From Caballeronia novacaledonica (lineage in GTDB: Bacteria; Pseudomonadota; Gammaproteobacteria; Burkholderiales; Burkholderiaceae): DNA of 64,000 nucleotides. The position numbers were made by a program, and so were the translations under genes. Below, piece by piece: positions 48,368 to 57,484 of this stretch; position 1 is the stretch's first letter, and each line of letters begins with the position of its first letter. Where the stretch lies: positions 62,001 through 126,000 of the forward strand of contig NZ_OGTP01000006.1 of the NCBI RefSeq assembly GCF_900258035.1, read 5' to 3'. The notes under the pieces are model-generated. The model worked only from the letters and a program-made list of their open reading frames with translations, was not told the DNA's origin and searched no databases.

Positions 48368-49105
48368 ATGTCTCAAACTCAAACCAGCAGCAGCCTGTCG
48401 TTCGCCGCACCCGCCGTCATCGCCGACGACGCCTTTGCCGATCTTCCCCAACTCGCTTCGTTCGACGTTCCGCCGCGCATCGCCGCAGCGCTTCACGCCA
48501 TGCGCGAAGGCCGTCCCGTCGTCCTGCAAGACGATGACGATCGCGAGAACGAAGCCGATCTGATCGTCGCCGCCGAGAAGCTCACCGACGCCACCATGGC
48601 CCTTCTGATCCGCGAATGCAGCGGCATCGTTTGTCTGTGCCTGCCCGACGACAAAGTGCGCGCGCTCGAACTCCCGCCGATGGCCGCCGCCAACGGCAGC
48701 CGCTACGGCACCGCGTTCACGGTGTCGATCGAAGCGCGCGAAGGCGTGACCACGGGTGTATCGGCGGCGGATCGCGTGACGACGATCCGCGCGGCCATTG
48801 CCGATCATGCGAAGCCGGGCGATATCGTCCGGCCCGGCCACGTCTTTCCGCTGCGCGCGATGCCGGGCGGCGTGCTCGCGCGGCGCGGCCACACGGAAGG
48901 CACCGTCGATCTCGCGATTCTCGCGGGGCTCAAGCCCGCAGGCGTGTTGTGCGAACTGATGAACGCGGACGGCACGATGACGCGCGGCGAGCAAGTCGAG
49001 CGCTTCGCGCGGGAACATAGCCTGCCGATGCTGACCATCGCGGAACTCGTCGAATTCCGCGCGGCGCTCGCAGCGGCACGCGAGTCCGTGGAGGAAGCGG
49101 CCTGA
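48368..49105 (+). CDS. ribB: 3,4-dihydroxy-2-butanone 4-phosphate synthase RibB
   Basis: 245 aa. It makes the four-carbon riboflavin precursor from ribulose 5-phosphate. The acidic site [43 protein letters not shown], and [29 protein letters not shown] are diagnostic. There is no GTP cyclohydrolase II domain, so it is RibB and not RibBA. The N-terminal 40 residues are a Ser/Ala/Pro-rich extension. ATG at 48368 is preceded by GAGAG at 10 bases. It is controlled by the upstream FMN riboswitch and stands apart from other rib genes. Confidence 0.96.
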   Translation: MSQTQTSSSLSFAAPAVIADDAFADLPQLASFDVPPRIAAALHAMREGRPVVLQDDDDRENEADLIVAAEKLTDATMALLIRECSGIVCLCLPDDKVRALELPPMAAANGSRYGTAFTVSIEAREGVTTGVSAADRVTTIRAAIADHAKPGDIVRPGHVFPLRAMPGGVLARRGHTEGTVDLAILAGLKPAGVLCELMNADGTMTRGEQVERFAREHSLPMLTIAELVEFRAALAAARESVEEAA

Positions 49106-49117
49106 GTCGAAAAGCGC

Positions 49118-49804
49118 TCAGGACAGCACGTCGCCGAAATCTCCTCGCACGCCCGCCGCGACGAGCGCGGGCAGTTCGTCCATATGCTCCATGATCCGTG
49201 TAATGCCGGTTTCGCGGAGCACCTGCGCGTAGCCTAACGGAATATGGCTCGCGCCGACGAACGCGATGGTCTTCATGCCCGCCGCGCGCGCCGCCGTCAG
49301 TCCGGCGACGCTGTCTTCAACGACGAGACAGCGCTCGGGCGCGACATCGAGCGTGCGCGCCGCGAGCAGGTAGACATCGGGATAAGGCTTCGGCCGCTCG
49401 ACCTGTTGCGCACTGAACACGCGCGCGCCGACGACTTCGTCCAGTCCCGCGCGCCGCACCGACGCCCGCACGCGCTCCAGACGGCTGTTCGAGACCACCG
49501 CGACCGGCAAGCCGCACGCTTCGAGCGCGGCGCGCACGCCGGCGATCGGTCCGACCGAGCGCGCGAGTTCAACGGAGACACGCGCCTCGATCGTGTTGAC
49601 GAAATCCGGCGGCATCACGATGCCGAACTTCGTTTCCAGATGGGTCAGGAAGCGCGAGGTCTGCTGCCCGAAAGCCGTCTTGACGACCGGTTTGAAGTCG
49701 ATGCCGGGAAACGTCTCGCTCAGGACGTCCAGCATCACGCGATCCGCGATGACTTCGCTATCGACGAGCACGCCGTCGCAATCGCAGATGAGATGATCGA
49801 TCAT
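49118..49804 (-). CDS. HAD-superfamily phosphatase (HAD-IA, YieH/beta-phosphoglucomutase-like)
   Basis: 228 aa. Motif I is CDCDGVLVDSEVIAD, motif II is VVSNSRLERVRAS, motif III KPYPD, and motif IV VEDSVAGLTAARAAGM, all of HAD-IA phosphatases with a C1 helical cap. Closest in pattern to E. coli YieH (6-phosphogluconate phosphatase); the substrate is not certain. ATG at 49804 lies inside an 11-bp perfect inverted repeat, so its translation may be structure-controlled. It is the last gene of a VOC-MFS-HAD run on the minus strand. Confidence 0.9.
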   Translation of the reverse strand: MIDHLICDCDGVLVDSEVIADRVMLDVLSETFPGIDFKPVVKTAFGQQTSRFLTHLETKFGIVMPPDFVNTIEARVSVELARSVGPIAGVRAALEACGLPVAVVSNSRLERVRASVRRAGLDEVVGARVFSAQQVERPKPYPDVYLLAARTLDVAPERCLVVEDSVAGLTAARAAGMKTIAFVGASHIPLGYAQVLRETGITRIMEHMDELPALVAAGVRGDFGDVLS

Positions 49805-49833
49805 GTTGGCTCGAATTACGTTGAGCCAACATG
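49802..49833. repeat. 11-bp perfect inverted repeat covering the start of the HAD gene
   Basis: CATGTTGGCTC (49802-49812) and GAGCCAACATG (49823-49833) are perfect inverted repeats around a 10-base loop. The first arm holds the complement of the HAD ATG. No T run follows on either side. Confidence 0.75.
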
Positions 49834-49841
49834 ATAAGCGT

Positions 49842-51020
49842 TCAGCAAGCGTCGGCTGCTTTTACTTCGGACGGAATGCGCGGCGCATCCAGCCGCGCAG
49901 CGAACCCCGTCACAGCAAGGGCCGCGAGCGCGACCACGGCGGCGGCCCACGGAAGCGCGTCGAGACCGTGGCCGTGCGTCAGCACCGCGCCGCCGAGCCA
50001 CGCGCCGCCCGCATTGCCGACGTTGAACGCGCCGATATTGAGCGTCGAGGCGAGATTCGGCGCGTCTTTCGCCTTCTCGACGACGCGTGCCTGCAAGGGC
50101 GGCACCGTCGCGAACGCCGCGATGCCCCACACGAAAATCGTGACGATCGCGCCGGTCTGACTGTGGCTCGTGATCGCGAACACGGCCATGACGATCGCGA
50201 GCGCGAAGAGAATGCCCATCAGCGAGGGCATCAGCGCGCGGTCGGCCAGCTTGCCGCCGATCGTATTGCCGATCGTGAGCCCGACGCCGAACAGGACCAG
50301 AATCAGCGTGACGGCGCGCGGCGAGAAGCCGCCAACCTGTTCGAGAATCGGCGCGATATAGGTGAACACGACGAACACGCCGCCGAAACCGAGCACGGTC
50401 ATCGTGAGCGCGAGCCAGACCTGGCCGTCGCGCAGCACGCGCACTTCGCGTCCGAGTCCGCTCGGCGCGGCATCGTGGCGATTTGGCACGAGCGCGGTCA
50501 CGCCGAGCGCGGAGAGCACGCCCAGTCCGGCGACGATCCAGAACGTCGCGCGCCAGCCCAGTTCCTGACCGACGAACGTCCCGAACGGCACGCCCAGCAC
50601 GTTCGCGAGCGTGAGCCCGGTGAACATCAGCGCGATGGCGCTCGCGCGCTTGTCCGCCGGCACGAGCGACGCGGCCACGACCGCGCCGATGCCGAAGAAC
50701 GAGCCGTGCGCGAACGACGTCACGACACGCGCGACCATCAAAAGGCCATAGTCCGGCGCGACCGCGCACAGCACGTTGCCGACGATGAACACGAGCATGA
50801 GCCCTTGCAGCGCGAGCTTGCGCGGCAATTTGCTCGTCAGCACGGCGAGCAGCGGCGCGCCGACCGCGACGCCGAGCGCGTAACCGGTGACGAGCAGGCC
50901 CGCCGACGGAATCGATACGGAGAGGTCGTGCGCGACGTTGGGCAAAAGGCCCATGATGACGAATTCCGTCGTGCCGATGGCGAATGCGCTGATCGCCAGC
51001 GCGAGAAGTGGAAGAGGCAT
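49842..51020 (-). CDS. MFS transporter (DHA1 / AraJ-YdhP-like)
   Basis: 392 aa, 12 membrane segments. The start LLALAISAFAIGTTEFVIMGLLPNVAHDLSVSI and GYALGVAVGAPLLAVLTSKLPRK, then ASFAHGSFFGIGAVVAA-type FAHGSFFGIGAVVAASLV, are the YdhP/AraJ subgroup, often linked to sugar or drug efflux. The substrate is unknown. It begins 12 bp after the VOC gene on the same strand and probably shares its transcript; the divergent LysR gene is the likely regulator. Confidence 0.92.
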   Translation of the reverse strand: MPLPLLALAISAFAIGTTEFVIMGLLPNVAHDLSVSIPSAGLLVTGYALGVAVGAPLLAVLTSKLPRKLALQGLMLVFIVGNVLCAVAPDYGLLMVARVVTSFAHGSFFGIGAVVAASLVPADKRASAIALMFTGLTLANVLGVPFGTFVGQELGWRATFWIVAGLGVLSALGVTALVPNRHDAAPSGLGREVRVLRDGQVWLALTMTVLGFGGVFVVFTYIAPILEQVGGFSPRAVTLILVLFGVGLTIGNTIGGKLADRALMPSLMGILFALAIVMAVFAITSHSQTGAIVTIFVWGIAAFATVPPLQARVVEKAKDAPNLASTLNIGAFNVGNAGGAWLGGAVLTHGHGLDALPWAAAVVALAALAVTGFAARLDAPRIPSEVKAADAC

Positions 51021-51032
51021 GGTGGCTCCAGA

Positions 51033-51416
51033 TCAAATTTGAGCGGTCACGAATTCGACGACCACGTTCGGGCTCAGCCGCACGAAAAGCTGACGCTCGC
51101 GGGCGAGCGGCACTTCGGCGGACTGCCAGGCATAGCCGTGGTATTCGAGACGTTCGTGCAGTGCGCGCCATTCGGCTTCGTCGTCGATACGCAGCGCCAG
51201 ATGGTCGATGCGCGTCGCGTGTGGCCGTTCAGCCGGACGCGAATCCGCGACGCCCGAGGCGATCAGATGCACCGCCGGCCGCGCGCCGAGATACAGCCAG
51301 TAGCCGCCGACACCGAAAGGCGGCCGCGGCCCGACCCGCATTCCCGCGATATCGACGAAAAAGCGCATGAACGCATCGCAGTCGGGCGCGACGAGAGTGA
51401 CGTGATCGAGCTGCAT
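51033..51416 (-). CDS. VOC-superfamily (glyoxalase/bleomycin-resistance) protein
   Basis: 127 aa, one VOC unit with two beta-alpha-beta-beta-beta modules. The first is MQLDHVTLVAPDCDAFMRFFVDIAGM and the second begins ATRIDHLALRIDDEAEW. His5 and His in the second module, plus Glu in VVEFVTA, are the expected metal ligands. Dioxygenase, lyase or antibiotic-binding roles are all possible. The ATG at 51416 is the conserved start; the frame continues upstream through unrelated sequence. First gene of the operon, divergent from lysR. Confidence 0.85.
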   Translation of the reverse strand: MQLDHVTLVAPDCDAFMRFFVDIAGMRVGPRPPFGVGGYWLYLGARPAVHLIASGVADSRPAERPHATRIDHLALRIDDEAEWRALHERLEYHGYAWQSAEVPLARERQLFVRLSPNVVVEFVTAQI

Positions 51417-51522
51417 GACTTGAACGCTCCGCAAGGGTTTACGCGTAGGTCGCATTGTGCGAGTCGTGCGGCACTTTGAGAATTGGTCTACGCTTTGAAT
51501 CATTATCAAAACGAATTTGAAA

Positions 51523-52500
51523 ATGACGATGGATCGGCTCGGCGACATGCGCCTTTTCGTGGAAGCAGCGGCCGCGGGCAGCCTGTCGGCGGCGGGGCGC
51601 AAGCTCGGGCTGTCGCCGGCGGCGGCGAGCGCGCGGCTCATCAAGCTGGAGAAGACGCTGCACACGCGGCTCTTCGAGCGCACGACGCGCCAGTTGCGCG
51701 TCACCGACGAAGGACGCATGTATCTCCAACATTGCCGGATCGCGCTGCAAGCCATCGACGACGCCGAGGCCGCGCTGCAGGCCGGCCAGAACGTGGTGCG
51801 CGGCAAGGTGCGCATCTCGGCGACGTCGAATTTCGGGCGCTCGATGCTGCGCGGCTGGATCGACGAATTCAGCGCGCTGCATCCGGAAGTGCGGTTCGCG
51901 CTGACGCTGTCGGATTCGGTGTCGAATCTGCTTCAGGAAGAGATCGATCTCGCGATCCGCTTCGGCGCGCCGCCGGACAGCGGGCTCGCCGCCCGCGCGC
52001 TCGCACCGAATCGACGCGTGCTGTGCGCATCGCCGGAATATCTCGCGCGCAAGGGCGTGCCCGAGACGCCCGCGGAGTTGATGGGTCACGATTTCGTCGT
52101 CGTGGTCACGGCGGGCGGACCGCTCAACGAACTCGCCTTCGTGCGCGGCGACGAGCGCTACGCGTACACGATCCCGCTCGCGGACGCCTGGGAAACCAAC
52201 GACGGCGCGATGACCCGCGTGTGGGCGCTCGCGGGCCACGGCATCGCGCATAAATCGATCTGGGATATCGCCGCCGACGTGCGCGCCGGCACGCTGAAGA
52301 TGGTGCTGCCCGACTGGTGCACGCACGAGGCCGCCGTCCACGCCCTCTTCCACGCGAACCGCTACATGGCGCCGCGCGTGCGCGTGCTGCTGGATTTTCT
52401 GGTGGAGCGTTTCGAGAAAACGACGCACGAATTGCTCGGCGATCTGGCCTATCCGCCCGACAAGTCGCCGCTGCGTCAGGAATGGCCGTCGGCGCTATAA
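51523..52500 (+). CDS. LysR-family transcriptional regulator
   Basis: 325 aa. The wHTH covers residues 5-65: MRLFVEAAAAGSLSAAGRKLGLSPAAASARLIKLEKTLHTRLFERTTRQLRVTDEG. The C-terminal periplasmic-binding-like effector domain starts with VRGKVRISATSNFGRSML. It is close to the AaeR/DmlR-type subgroup. Divergent from VOC-MFS-HAD, which it probably regulates; the 106-bp gap should hold its site but I cannot mark a clear T-N11-A box. ATG at 51523, alternative at 51529; neither has a good ribosome site. Confidence 0.92.
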   Translation: MTMDRLGDMRLFVEAAAAGSLSAAGRKLGLSPAAASARLIKLEKTLHTRLFERTTRQLRVTDEGRMYLQHCRIALQAIDDAEAALQAGQNVVRGKVRISATSNFGRSMLRGWIDEFSALHPEVRFALTLSDSVSNLLQEEIDLAIRFGAPPDSGLAARALAPNRRVLCASPEYLARKGVPETPAELMGHDFVVVVTAGGPLNELAFVRGDERYAYTIPLADAWETNDGAMTRVWALAGHGIAHKSIWDIAADVRAGTLKMVLPDWCTHEAAVHALFHANRYMAPRVRVLLDFLVERFEKTTHELLGDLAYPPDKSPLRQEWPSAL

Positions 52501-52613
52501 TATCGGGCTAAATTACAGCAAAAAGCGGGCAGATCGCGGTAGAAGCCCGCGAAACCTCTTCTTCAATCTCTTACCAGCGCCCCCAGATCAACCACTGCGA
52601 CCGGCGACGATTC

Positions 52614-53975
52614 ATGACCAAGAAAGTTTATGTAAAGACCTTCGGCTGCCAGATGAACGAGTACGACTCCGACAAAATGGTCGACGTGCTCGGTGCGGCG
52701 GAAGGACTCGTCAAGACGGACACGCCCGAAGACGCGGACGTCATTCTGTTCAACACGTGCTCGGTGCGCGAAAAGGCCCAGGAGAAAGTGTTCTCCGATC
52801 TCGGCCGCGTGCGCGAGCTGAAAGAAGCGAACCCGAATCTGCTGATCGGCGTGGGCGGTTGCGTCGCGAGCCAGGAAGGCGCGTCGATCGTCGCGCGCGC
52901 GCCGTATGTCGATCTCGTGTTCGGGCCGCAGACGCTGCATCGCCTGCCCGCGATGATCGATCAGCGCCGCGCCACCGGCCGCGCGCAAGTCGACATCACG
53001 TTTCCGGAAATCGAGAAGTTCGATCATCTGCCGCCCGCGCGCGTAGACGGTCCGAGCGCGTTCGTGTCGATCATGGAAGGCTGCTCGAAATATTGCAGCT
53101 ATTGCGTCGTGCCCTACACGCGCGGCGAGGAAGTCTCGCGCCCGCTCGACGACGTGCTCACCGAAATCGCCGGCCTCGCCGACCAAGGCGTGCGCGAAGT
53201 CACGCTGCTCGGCCAGAACGTGAACGCGTATCGCGGCGCGCTGACGCTCGGCTCGCACGACATCGCGGATTTCGCGACGCTCATCGAGTACGTCGCGGAA
53301 GTGCCGGGCATCGAACGCATTCGTTACACGACGTCGCATCCGAAGGAATTCACGCAGCGCCTCATCGACACCTACGCGAAGGTGCCGAAGCTCGTCTCGC
53401 ATCTGCATTTGCCGGTGCAGCACGGCTCGGATCGCATTCTGATGGCGATGAAACGCGGCTACACCGTGCTCGAATACAAGTCGGTCATCCGCAAGCTGCG
53501 TGCGATCCGTCCGGATCTGTCGCTGTCGACCGATTTCATCGTCGGCTTCCCCGGCGAGACCGAGGACGATTTCAACAAGATGATGACGCTCGTCGACGAG
53601 ATGAGCTACGACACGAGCTTTTCGTTCATCTACAGCCCGCGTCCCGGCACGCCGGCCGCTAACCTGCACGACGACACGCCGCGCGAAGTGAAGCTCAAGC
53701 GTCTGCAACATTTGCAGGCGACCATCGAGGAAAACGTGCAGCGCATCAGCGCGTCGATGGTCGGCAAGGTCGAGCGTATTCTGGTCGAGCGGCCCGCGCG
53801 CAAGGATCCGAACGAACTGGCCGGGCGCACGCAGAACAATCGCGTCGTCAATTTCCCCGCGCCGGCCGAGTCGCACGCGCGGCTGATCGGCCAGATGATC
53901 GACGTGAAGATCGTGCAGGCTTATCCGCACTCGCTGCGCGGCGAACTCGTCATGGCGCCCGAGCTGACGCACTAA
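52614..53975 (+). CDS. miaB: tRNA-2-methylthio-N6-dimethylallyladenosine synthase MiaB
   Basis: 453 aa. A radical-SAM methylthiotransferase acting on i6A37, the product of MiaA. The N-terminal UPF0004 domain holds three Fe-S Cys: [24 protein letters not shown] and [11 protein letters not shown]. The radical-SAM Cys cluster is [14 protein letters not shown], then [21 protein letters not shown] domain ends the protein. ATG at 52614. It is 21 bp upstream of the phoH-like gene, the usual start of this operon. Confidence 0.98.
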   Translation: MTKKVYVKTFGCQMNEYDSDKMVDVLGAAEGLVKTDTPEDADVILFNTCSVREKAQEKVFSDLGRVRELKEANPNLLIGVGGCVASQEGASIVARAPYVDLVFGPQTLHRLPAMIDQRRATGRAQVDITFPEIEKFDHLPPARVDGPSAFVSIMEGCSKYCSYCVVPYTRGEEVSRPLDDVLTEIAGLADQGVREVTLLGQNVNAYRGALTLGSHDIADFATLIEYVAEVPGIERIRYTTSHPKEFTQRLIDTYAKVPKLVSHLHLPVQHGSDRILMAMKRGYTVLEYKSVIRKLRAIRPDLSLSTDFIVGFPGETEDDFNKMMTLVDEMSYDTSFSFIYSPRPGTPAANLHDDTPREVKLKRLQHLQATIEENVQRISASMVGKVERILVERPARKDPNELAGRTQNNRVVNFPAPAESHARLIGQMIDVKIVQAYPHSLRGELVMAPELTH

Positions 53976-53996
53976 AGAAAGGAACTCAAGTTCACC

Positions 53997-55115
53997 TTGA
54001 AGAACGCTCCTACGCAGCATCTGGAATTCACCGCACCGCGCGAGGATAACGCGCGGCTCGCCAACCTCTGCGGCCCGCTCGACGAAAACCTGCGGCAGAT
54101 CGAGCAGGCGCTCGACGTGACGCTTTCGCGGCGCGGCCACAAGATCGCGATTCGTGGCCGTGGCGCGAAAGTCGCGCTCGCGGCGCTCGAAAACTTCTAC
54201 AACCGCGCGCGCGATCCGATTTCCGTCGACGACATTCAGCTCGCGCTCGTCGAAGCGCGCCATGCGACGCGCCGCGCGAGAGACGCGCGCGAAGCCAACG
54301 GCGAGGAAGGCGAAATCGATCCGCGTTTTCGCGGCGATCCGGATCATCCTTTCGATGAACCGAGCGCGACGATCGACCTCGGCGAAGACGAAGACCACGG
54401 GCCGAAGCTCTACACGCGCCGCGCCGATCTGCGCGGCCGCACGCCGGCTCAGCGCGAGTATCTGAAGCAGATCGTCGCGCATGACGTGACGTTCGGCATC
54501 GGGCCGGCGGGCACGGGCAAGACGTATCTCGCGGTGGCGTGCGCCGTCGATGCGCTCGAACGCGATCAGGTGAAGCGCATCGTGCTGACGCGGCCGGCCG
54601 TCGAAGCGGGCGAACGGCTCGGCTTCCTGCCGGGCGATCTCGCGCAGAAGGTCGATCCGTATCTGCGGCCGCTCTATGACGCGCTTTACGATCTGCTCGG
54701 CTTCGACAAGACGGCGAAGATGTTCGAGCGCCAGATGATCGAGATCGCGCCGCTCGCGTACATGCGCGGGCGCACGCTGAATCACGCGTTCATCATTCTC
54801 GACGAGGCGCAGAACACCACGCCCGAGCAGATGAAGATGTTCCTCACGCGTATCGGCTTCGGCTCGAAGGCGGTCGTCACCGGCGATACCACGCAGGTCG
54901 ACCTGCCGCGCGGCCACAAGAGCGGGCTGATCGAGGCGCAGCATGTGCTGTCGGAAGTGCGCGGCATCGCGATCACGCACTTCACGTCGGCGGATGTGGT
55001 GCGGCATCCGCTCGTGGCACGCATCGTCGAGGCTTACGATGCGCAATCGCAAAAAGATGCGGCGCTCGCGGAAGCCGCGCGCGTCGCGCAGCAGTCGCAG
55101 CAGAAGCCCGAATGA
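53997..55115 (+). CDS. ybeZ: PhoH-like ATPase (YbeZ/PhoL)
   Basis: 372 aa. A PhoH-family P-loop ATPase: [17 protein letters not shown] as Walker [35 protein letters not shown], and [22 protein letters not shown] as Walker B. It likely works with YbeY in ribosome and RNA maturation. The N-terminal 100 residues hold a KH-like region ([16 protein letters not shown]). The start is TTG at 53997, unusual, with GGAA about 12 bases upstream; no ATG or GTG lies near. It overlaps ybeY by 4 bp. Confidence 0.95.
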   Translation: MKNAPTQHLEFTAPREDNARLANLCGPLDENLRQIEQALDVTLSRRGHKIAIRGRGAKVALAALENFYNRARDPISVDDIQLALVEARHATRRARDAREANGEEGEIDPRFRGDPDHPFDEPSATIDLGEDEDHGPKLYTRRADLRGRTPAQREYLKQIVAHDVTFGIGPAGTGKTYLAVACAVDALERDQVKRIVLTRPAVEAGERLGFLPGDLAQKVDPYLRPLYDALYDLLGFDKTAKMFERQMIEIAPLAYMRGRTLNHAFIILDEAQNTTPEQMKMFLTRIGFGSKAVVTGDTTQVDLPRGHKSGLIEAQHVLSEVRGIAITHFTSADVVRHPLVARIVEAYDAQSQKDAALAEAARVAQQSQQKPE

Positions 55116-55576
55116 AGCCGCGCCTCGCTCTGACGATGCAGTTTCCGGCCGCGAAAGCGTATCCGTCGCACAAGGCGGTCCTGCCGCGCGCGACGGTGGC
55201 GCGCTGGATCAAGGCTGCCCTTTTCGCCGATGCCGAGCTGACCGTGCGCTTCGTCGACGAGGAAGAAGGCCGGATGCTCAACCGCACGTATCGGCAGAAG
55301 GATTACGCGACGAACGTGCTCACGTTCGCCTACGCCGAATCCGAGGACGATCCCGTCGCGGGCGATCTGATTCTGTGCTGTCCGGTCGTCGAGCGCGAGG
55401 CGGACGAACAGAGCAAGCCGCTCGCCGCGCACTATGCGCATCTGATCGTCCACGGCACGCTCCATGCGCAGGGTTACGACCACGAAGTCGAAAGCGAAGC
55501 GCAAGAGATGGAATCCATCGAGACGGATATCATGCAGTCTCTGGGATTTTCCGATCCTTACGTGCCGTTGACCTGA
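55112..55576 (+). CDS. ybeY: Endoribonuclease YbeY
   Basis: 154 aa. A zinc RNase for 16S rRNA 3' maturation and ribosome quality control. The metal site [11 protein letters not shown] in [25 protein letters not shown] is diagnostic, as is the upstream [17 protein letters not shown] at 55112 overlaps the stop of the phoH-like gene (ATGA), so translation is coupled. It is followed by chaC after 33 bp. Confidence 0.97.
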   Translation: MKPRLALTMQFPAAKAYPSHKAVLPRATVARWIKAALFADAELTVRFVDEEEGRMLNRTYRQKDYATNVLTFAYAESEDDPVAGDLILCCPVVEREADEQSKPLAAHYAHLIVHGTLHAQGYDHEVESEAQEMESIETDIMQSLGFSDPYVPLT

Positions 55577-55609
55577 AGCCGGCCCGATGCCCTCGATGTT
55601 GAACGCGCC

Positions 55610-56302
55610 GTGAACGACAAGACGCCCGAACCCGCGCAACTCGCACCTTCCGAAGCCGATCCGACGCCCGCGCCCTGCCCGGACTATCCGCCCGCGCTTG
55701 GCGAATCCGCGCTGCTGACGGACGAGGAACTGGCCGCATCGCGCGACGCGGCGCTCGTTCATTGGGACCGGCAGTCGGATTTATGGCTGTTCGGTTACGG
55801 CTCGCTGATCTGGAATCCCGGTTTGCCGACGCTCGAAGCCGTGCGCGGCAAGGTGCATGGCTACCATCGCGGGCTTTATCTGTGGTCGCGCGTGAATCGC
55901 GGCACGCCGGAGCAGCCGGGCCTCGTGCTGGCGCTCGATCGCGGCGGCTCGTGCACCGGCATGGCGTTCAGGCTCGCGGGCGCCGATGCGATCGAGCATC
56001 TCCAGGTGCTATGGCGCCGCGAAATGGCGATGGCCTCGTACCGGCCGGCGTGGCTGCCCTGCACGCTCGCGGACGGACGGCGCGTCGATGCGCTCGCGTT
56101 CGTGATGCGCCGGGACGCCACTTCCTACACCGGCAAGCTCGCCGATCCGGTCGTCCGCACGGTGCTCGGCTGCGCGAGCGGGCGTTATGGCACAACGCTG
56201 GATTACGTCAGCCGCACCGTCGAGGCGCTGCGCGAGAGCGGAATGCCGGATCGGGCGCTGGAGGCGCTGTTGAAGCGCTGCCGGGCGGAGGGAAATAAAT
56301 GA
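55610..56302 (+). CDS. Gamma-glutamylcyclotransferase, ChaC-like
   Basis: 230 aa. The BtrG/ChaC motif FGYGSLIWNPGLPTLEAVRGKVHGYHRGLYLWSRVNRGTPEQPGLVLAL opens the catalytic domain at residue 60, with the YGSL phosphate-like loop; a Glu later (RREMAMASYRPAW) is the general acid in the family. These enzymes cleave glutathione to 5-oxoproline and Cys-Gly. The first 55 residues are Pro/Ala-rich. Start is GTG at 55610. The gene sits inside the usual phoH-ybeY-corC-lnt operon, an insertion I associate with this group of Burkholderiaceae. Confidence 0.9.
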   Translation: MNDKTPEPAQLAPSEADPTPAPCPDYPPALGESALLTDEELAASRDAALVHWDRQSDLWLFGYGSLIWNPGLPTLEAVRGKVHGYHRGLYLWSRVNRGTPEQPGLVLALDRGGSCTGMAFRLAGADAIEHLQVLWRREMAMASYRPAWLPCTLADGRRVDALAFVMRRDATSYTGKLADPVVRTVLGCASGRYGTTLDYVSRTVEALRESGMPDRALEALLKRCRAEGNK

Positions 56303-56474
56303 CGCGCGTGCTTTTTGTATTCGTGTGAGGTCGCGGCGCGGGTCGTCCGTTCAGCCAACGCGCGCGGCTGGACATACTTCTCGCATATTTATCGGCTAGC
56401 ATGGCTCCAGACATGCGCACCGCGCCACCCAGCCCGCATTTTTCCTTGGTGTATGCTTAAACTTCCGCCAACCT

Positions 56475-56496
56475 GCGCCCGGGAACTCCCGGGCGC
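56475..56496 (+). promoter_or_regulatory. 10-bp hairpin just before the corC start
   Basis: GCGCCCGGGA (56475-56484) pairs perfectly with TCCCGGGCGC (56487-56496) and ends 6 bases before the ATG at 56503. No other ribosome site is present, and no T run follows. In mRNA the stem would hide the initiation region. The 200-bp gap before it has TTGGTG and GCTTAA that may be a promoter. Confidence 0.65.
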
Positions 56497-56502
56497 TCCG
56501 CT

Positions 56503-57408
56503 ATGAACGAACCCTATCCCAGTCGACGCCACACCGACAAACCCGTGGAAAAGCGCTCTCTTCTCGAACGCCTGACCGATTTCATCTCGCACGAGCCCGA
56601 ATCGCGCGACGAACTACTCGAAGTGCTCCAGGACGCGCACGAGCGCAACCTGCTCGACGCCGATTCGCTCTCGATGATCGAAGGCGTCTTCCAGGTGTCC
56701 GATCTCTGCGCGCGCGACATCATGATTCCGCGCGCCCAGATGGACGCCATCAACATCTCGGAAACGCCCGCCGAATTCATTCCCTTCGTGCTCGACAAGG
56801 CGCACTCGCGCTATCCCGTGTACGAAGGCAATCGCGACAACGTCATCGGCGTGCTGCTCGCGAAAGATCTGCTGCGTTACTACGCCGAAGAAGAATTCGA
56901 CGTGCGCGGCATGCTGCGCCCCGCCGTTTTCATCCCCGAATCGAAACGCCTGAACGTGTTGCTGCACGACTTTCGCGTGAACCGCAATCACATCGCGATC
57001 GTCGTCGACGAATACGGCGGCGTGGCGGGCCTCATCACGATCGAAGACGTGCTCGAACAGATCGTCGGCGACATCGAGGACGAATACGATTTCGACGAAG
57101 AAGCCGGCAATATCATCGCGACGCCGGACGGCAAGTATCGCGTGCGCGCGCTGACCGGCATCGAACAATTCAACGAGGAGTTCGGCACCGATTTCTCCGA
57201 CGAAGAAGTCGATACCATCGGCGGCCTCGTCACGCATCGCTTCGGGCGCGTGCCGCATCGCGGCGAAAAGGTGCGCATCGACGATTTCGCGTTCGAAATC
57301 CTGCGCGGCGACGCCCGGCAAATTCACGTTCTTCTCGTGCGGCGCGTGCCGAATCTCGCGCAGCAACATCATCACGCGAGCGACGACGAAGACGAATTGC
57401 GCGACTAA
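56503..57408 (+). CDS. corC: CorC/HlyC-family protein (CBS pair plus transporter-associated domain; YbeX)
   Basis: 301 aa. After a helical start with ESRDELLEVLQDA, the tandem CBS domains cover about 70-195 (ARDIMIPRAQMDAINI...HSRYPVYEG...IAIVVDEYGGVAGLITIEDVLEQIVGDIEDEYD), and the CorC_HlyC domain covers 205-290 (YRVRALTGIEQFNEEFG...VRIDDFAFEIL). No DUF21 membrane domain. YbeX is linked to magnesium/cobalt handling and ribosome metabolism. ATG at 56503 has no Shine-Dalgarno but a strong hairpin upstream. lnt follows by 76 bp. Confidence 0.95.
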   Translation: MNEPYPSRRHTDKPVEKRSLLERLTDFISHEPESRDELLEVLQDAHERNLLDADSLSMIEGVFQVSDLCARDIMIPRAQMDAINISETPAEFIPFVLDKAHSRYPVYEGNRDNVIGVLLAKDLLRYYAEEEFDVRGMLRPAVFIPESKRLNVLLHDFRVNRNHIAIVVDEYGGVAGLITIEDVLEQIVGDIEDEYDFDEEAGNIIATPDGKYRVRALTGIEQFNEEFGTDFSDEEVDTIGGLVTHRFGRVPHRGEKVRIDDFAFEILRGDARQIHVLLVRRVPNLAQQHHHASDDEDELRD

Positions 57409-57484
57409 GCGCATCGCGGGCGCTGGTCCGAACGCGCCCGCCATTCCCCATCCGCCCGTTTCCGTTTCATCTCGACCGTCATCA

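Noticed and set aside
52563..55052. 829-codon minus-strand frame opposite miaB and phoH
   Set aside because: Antisense shadow; miaB and phoH are certain.
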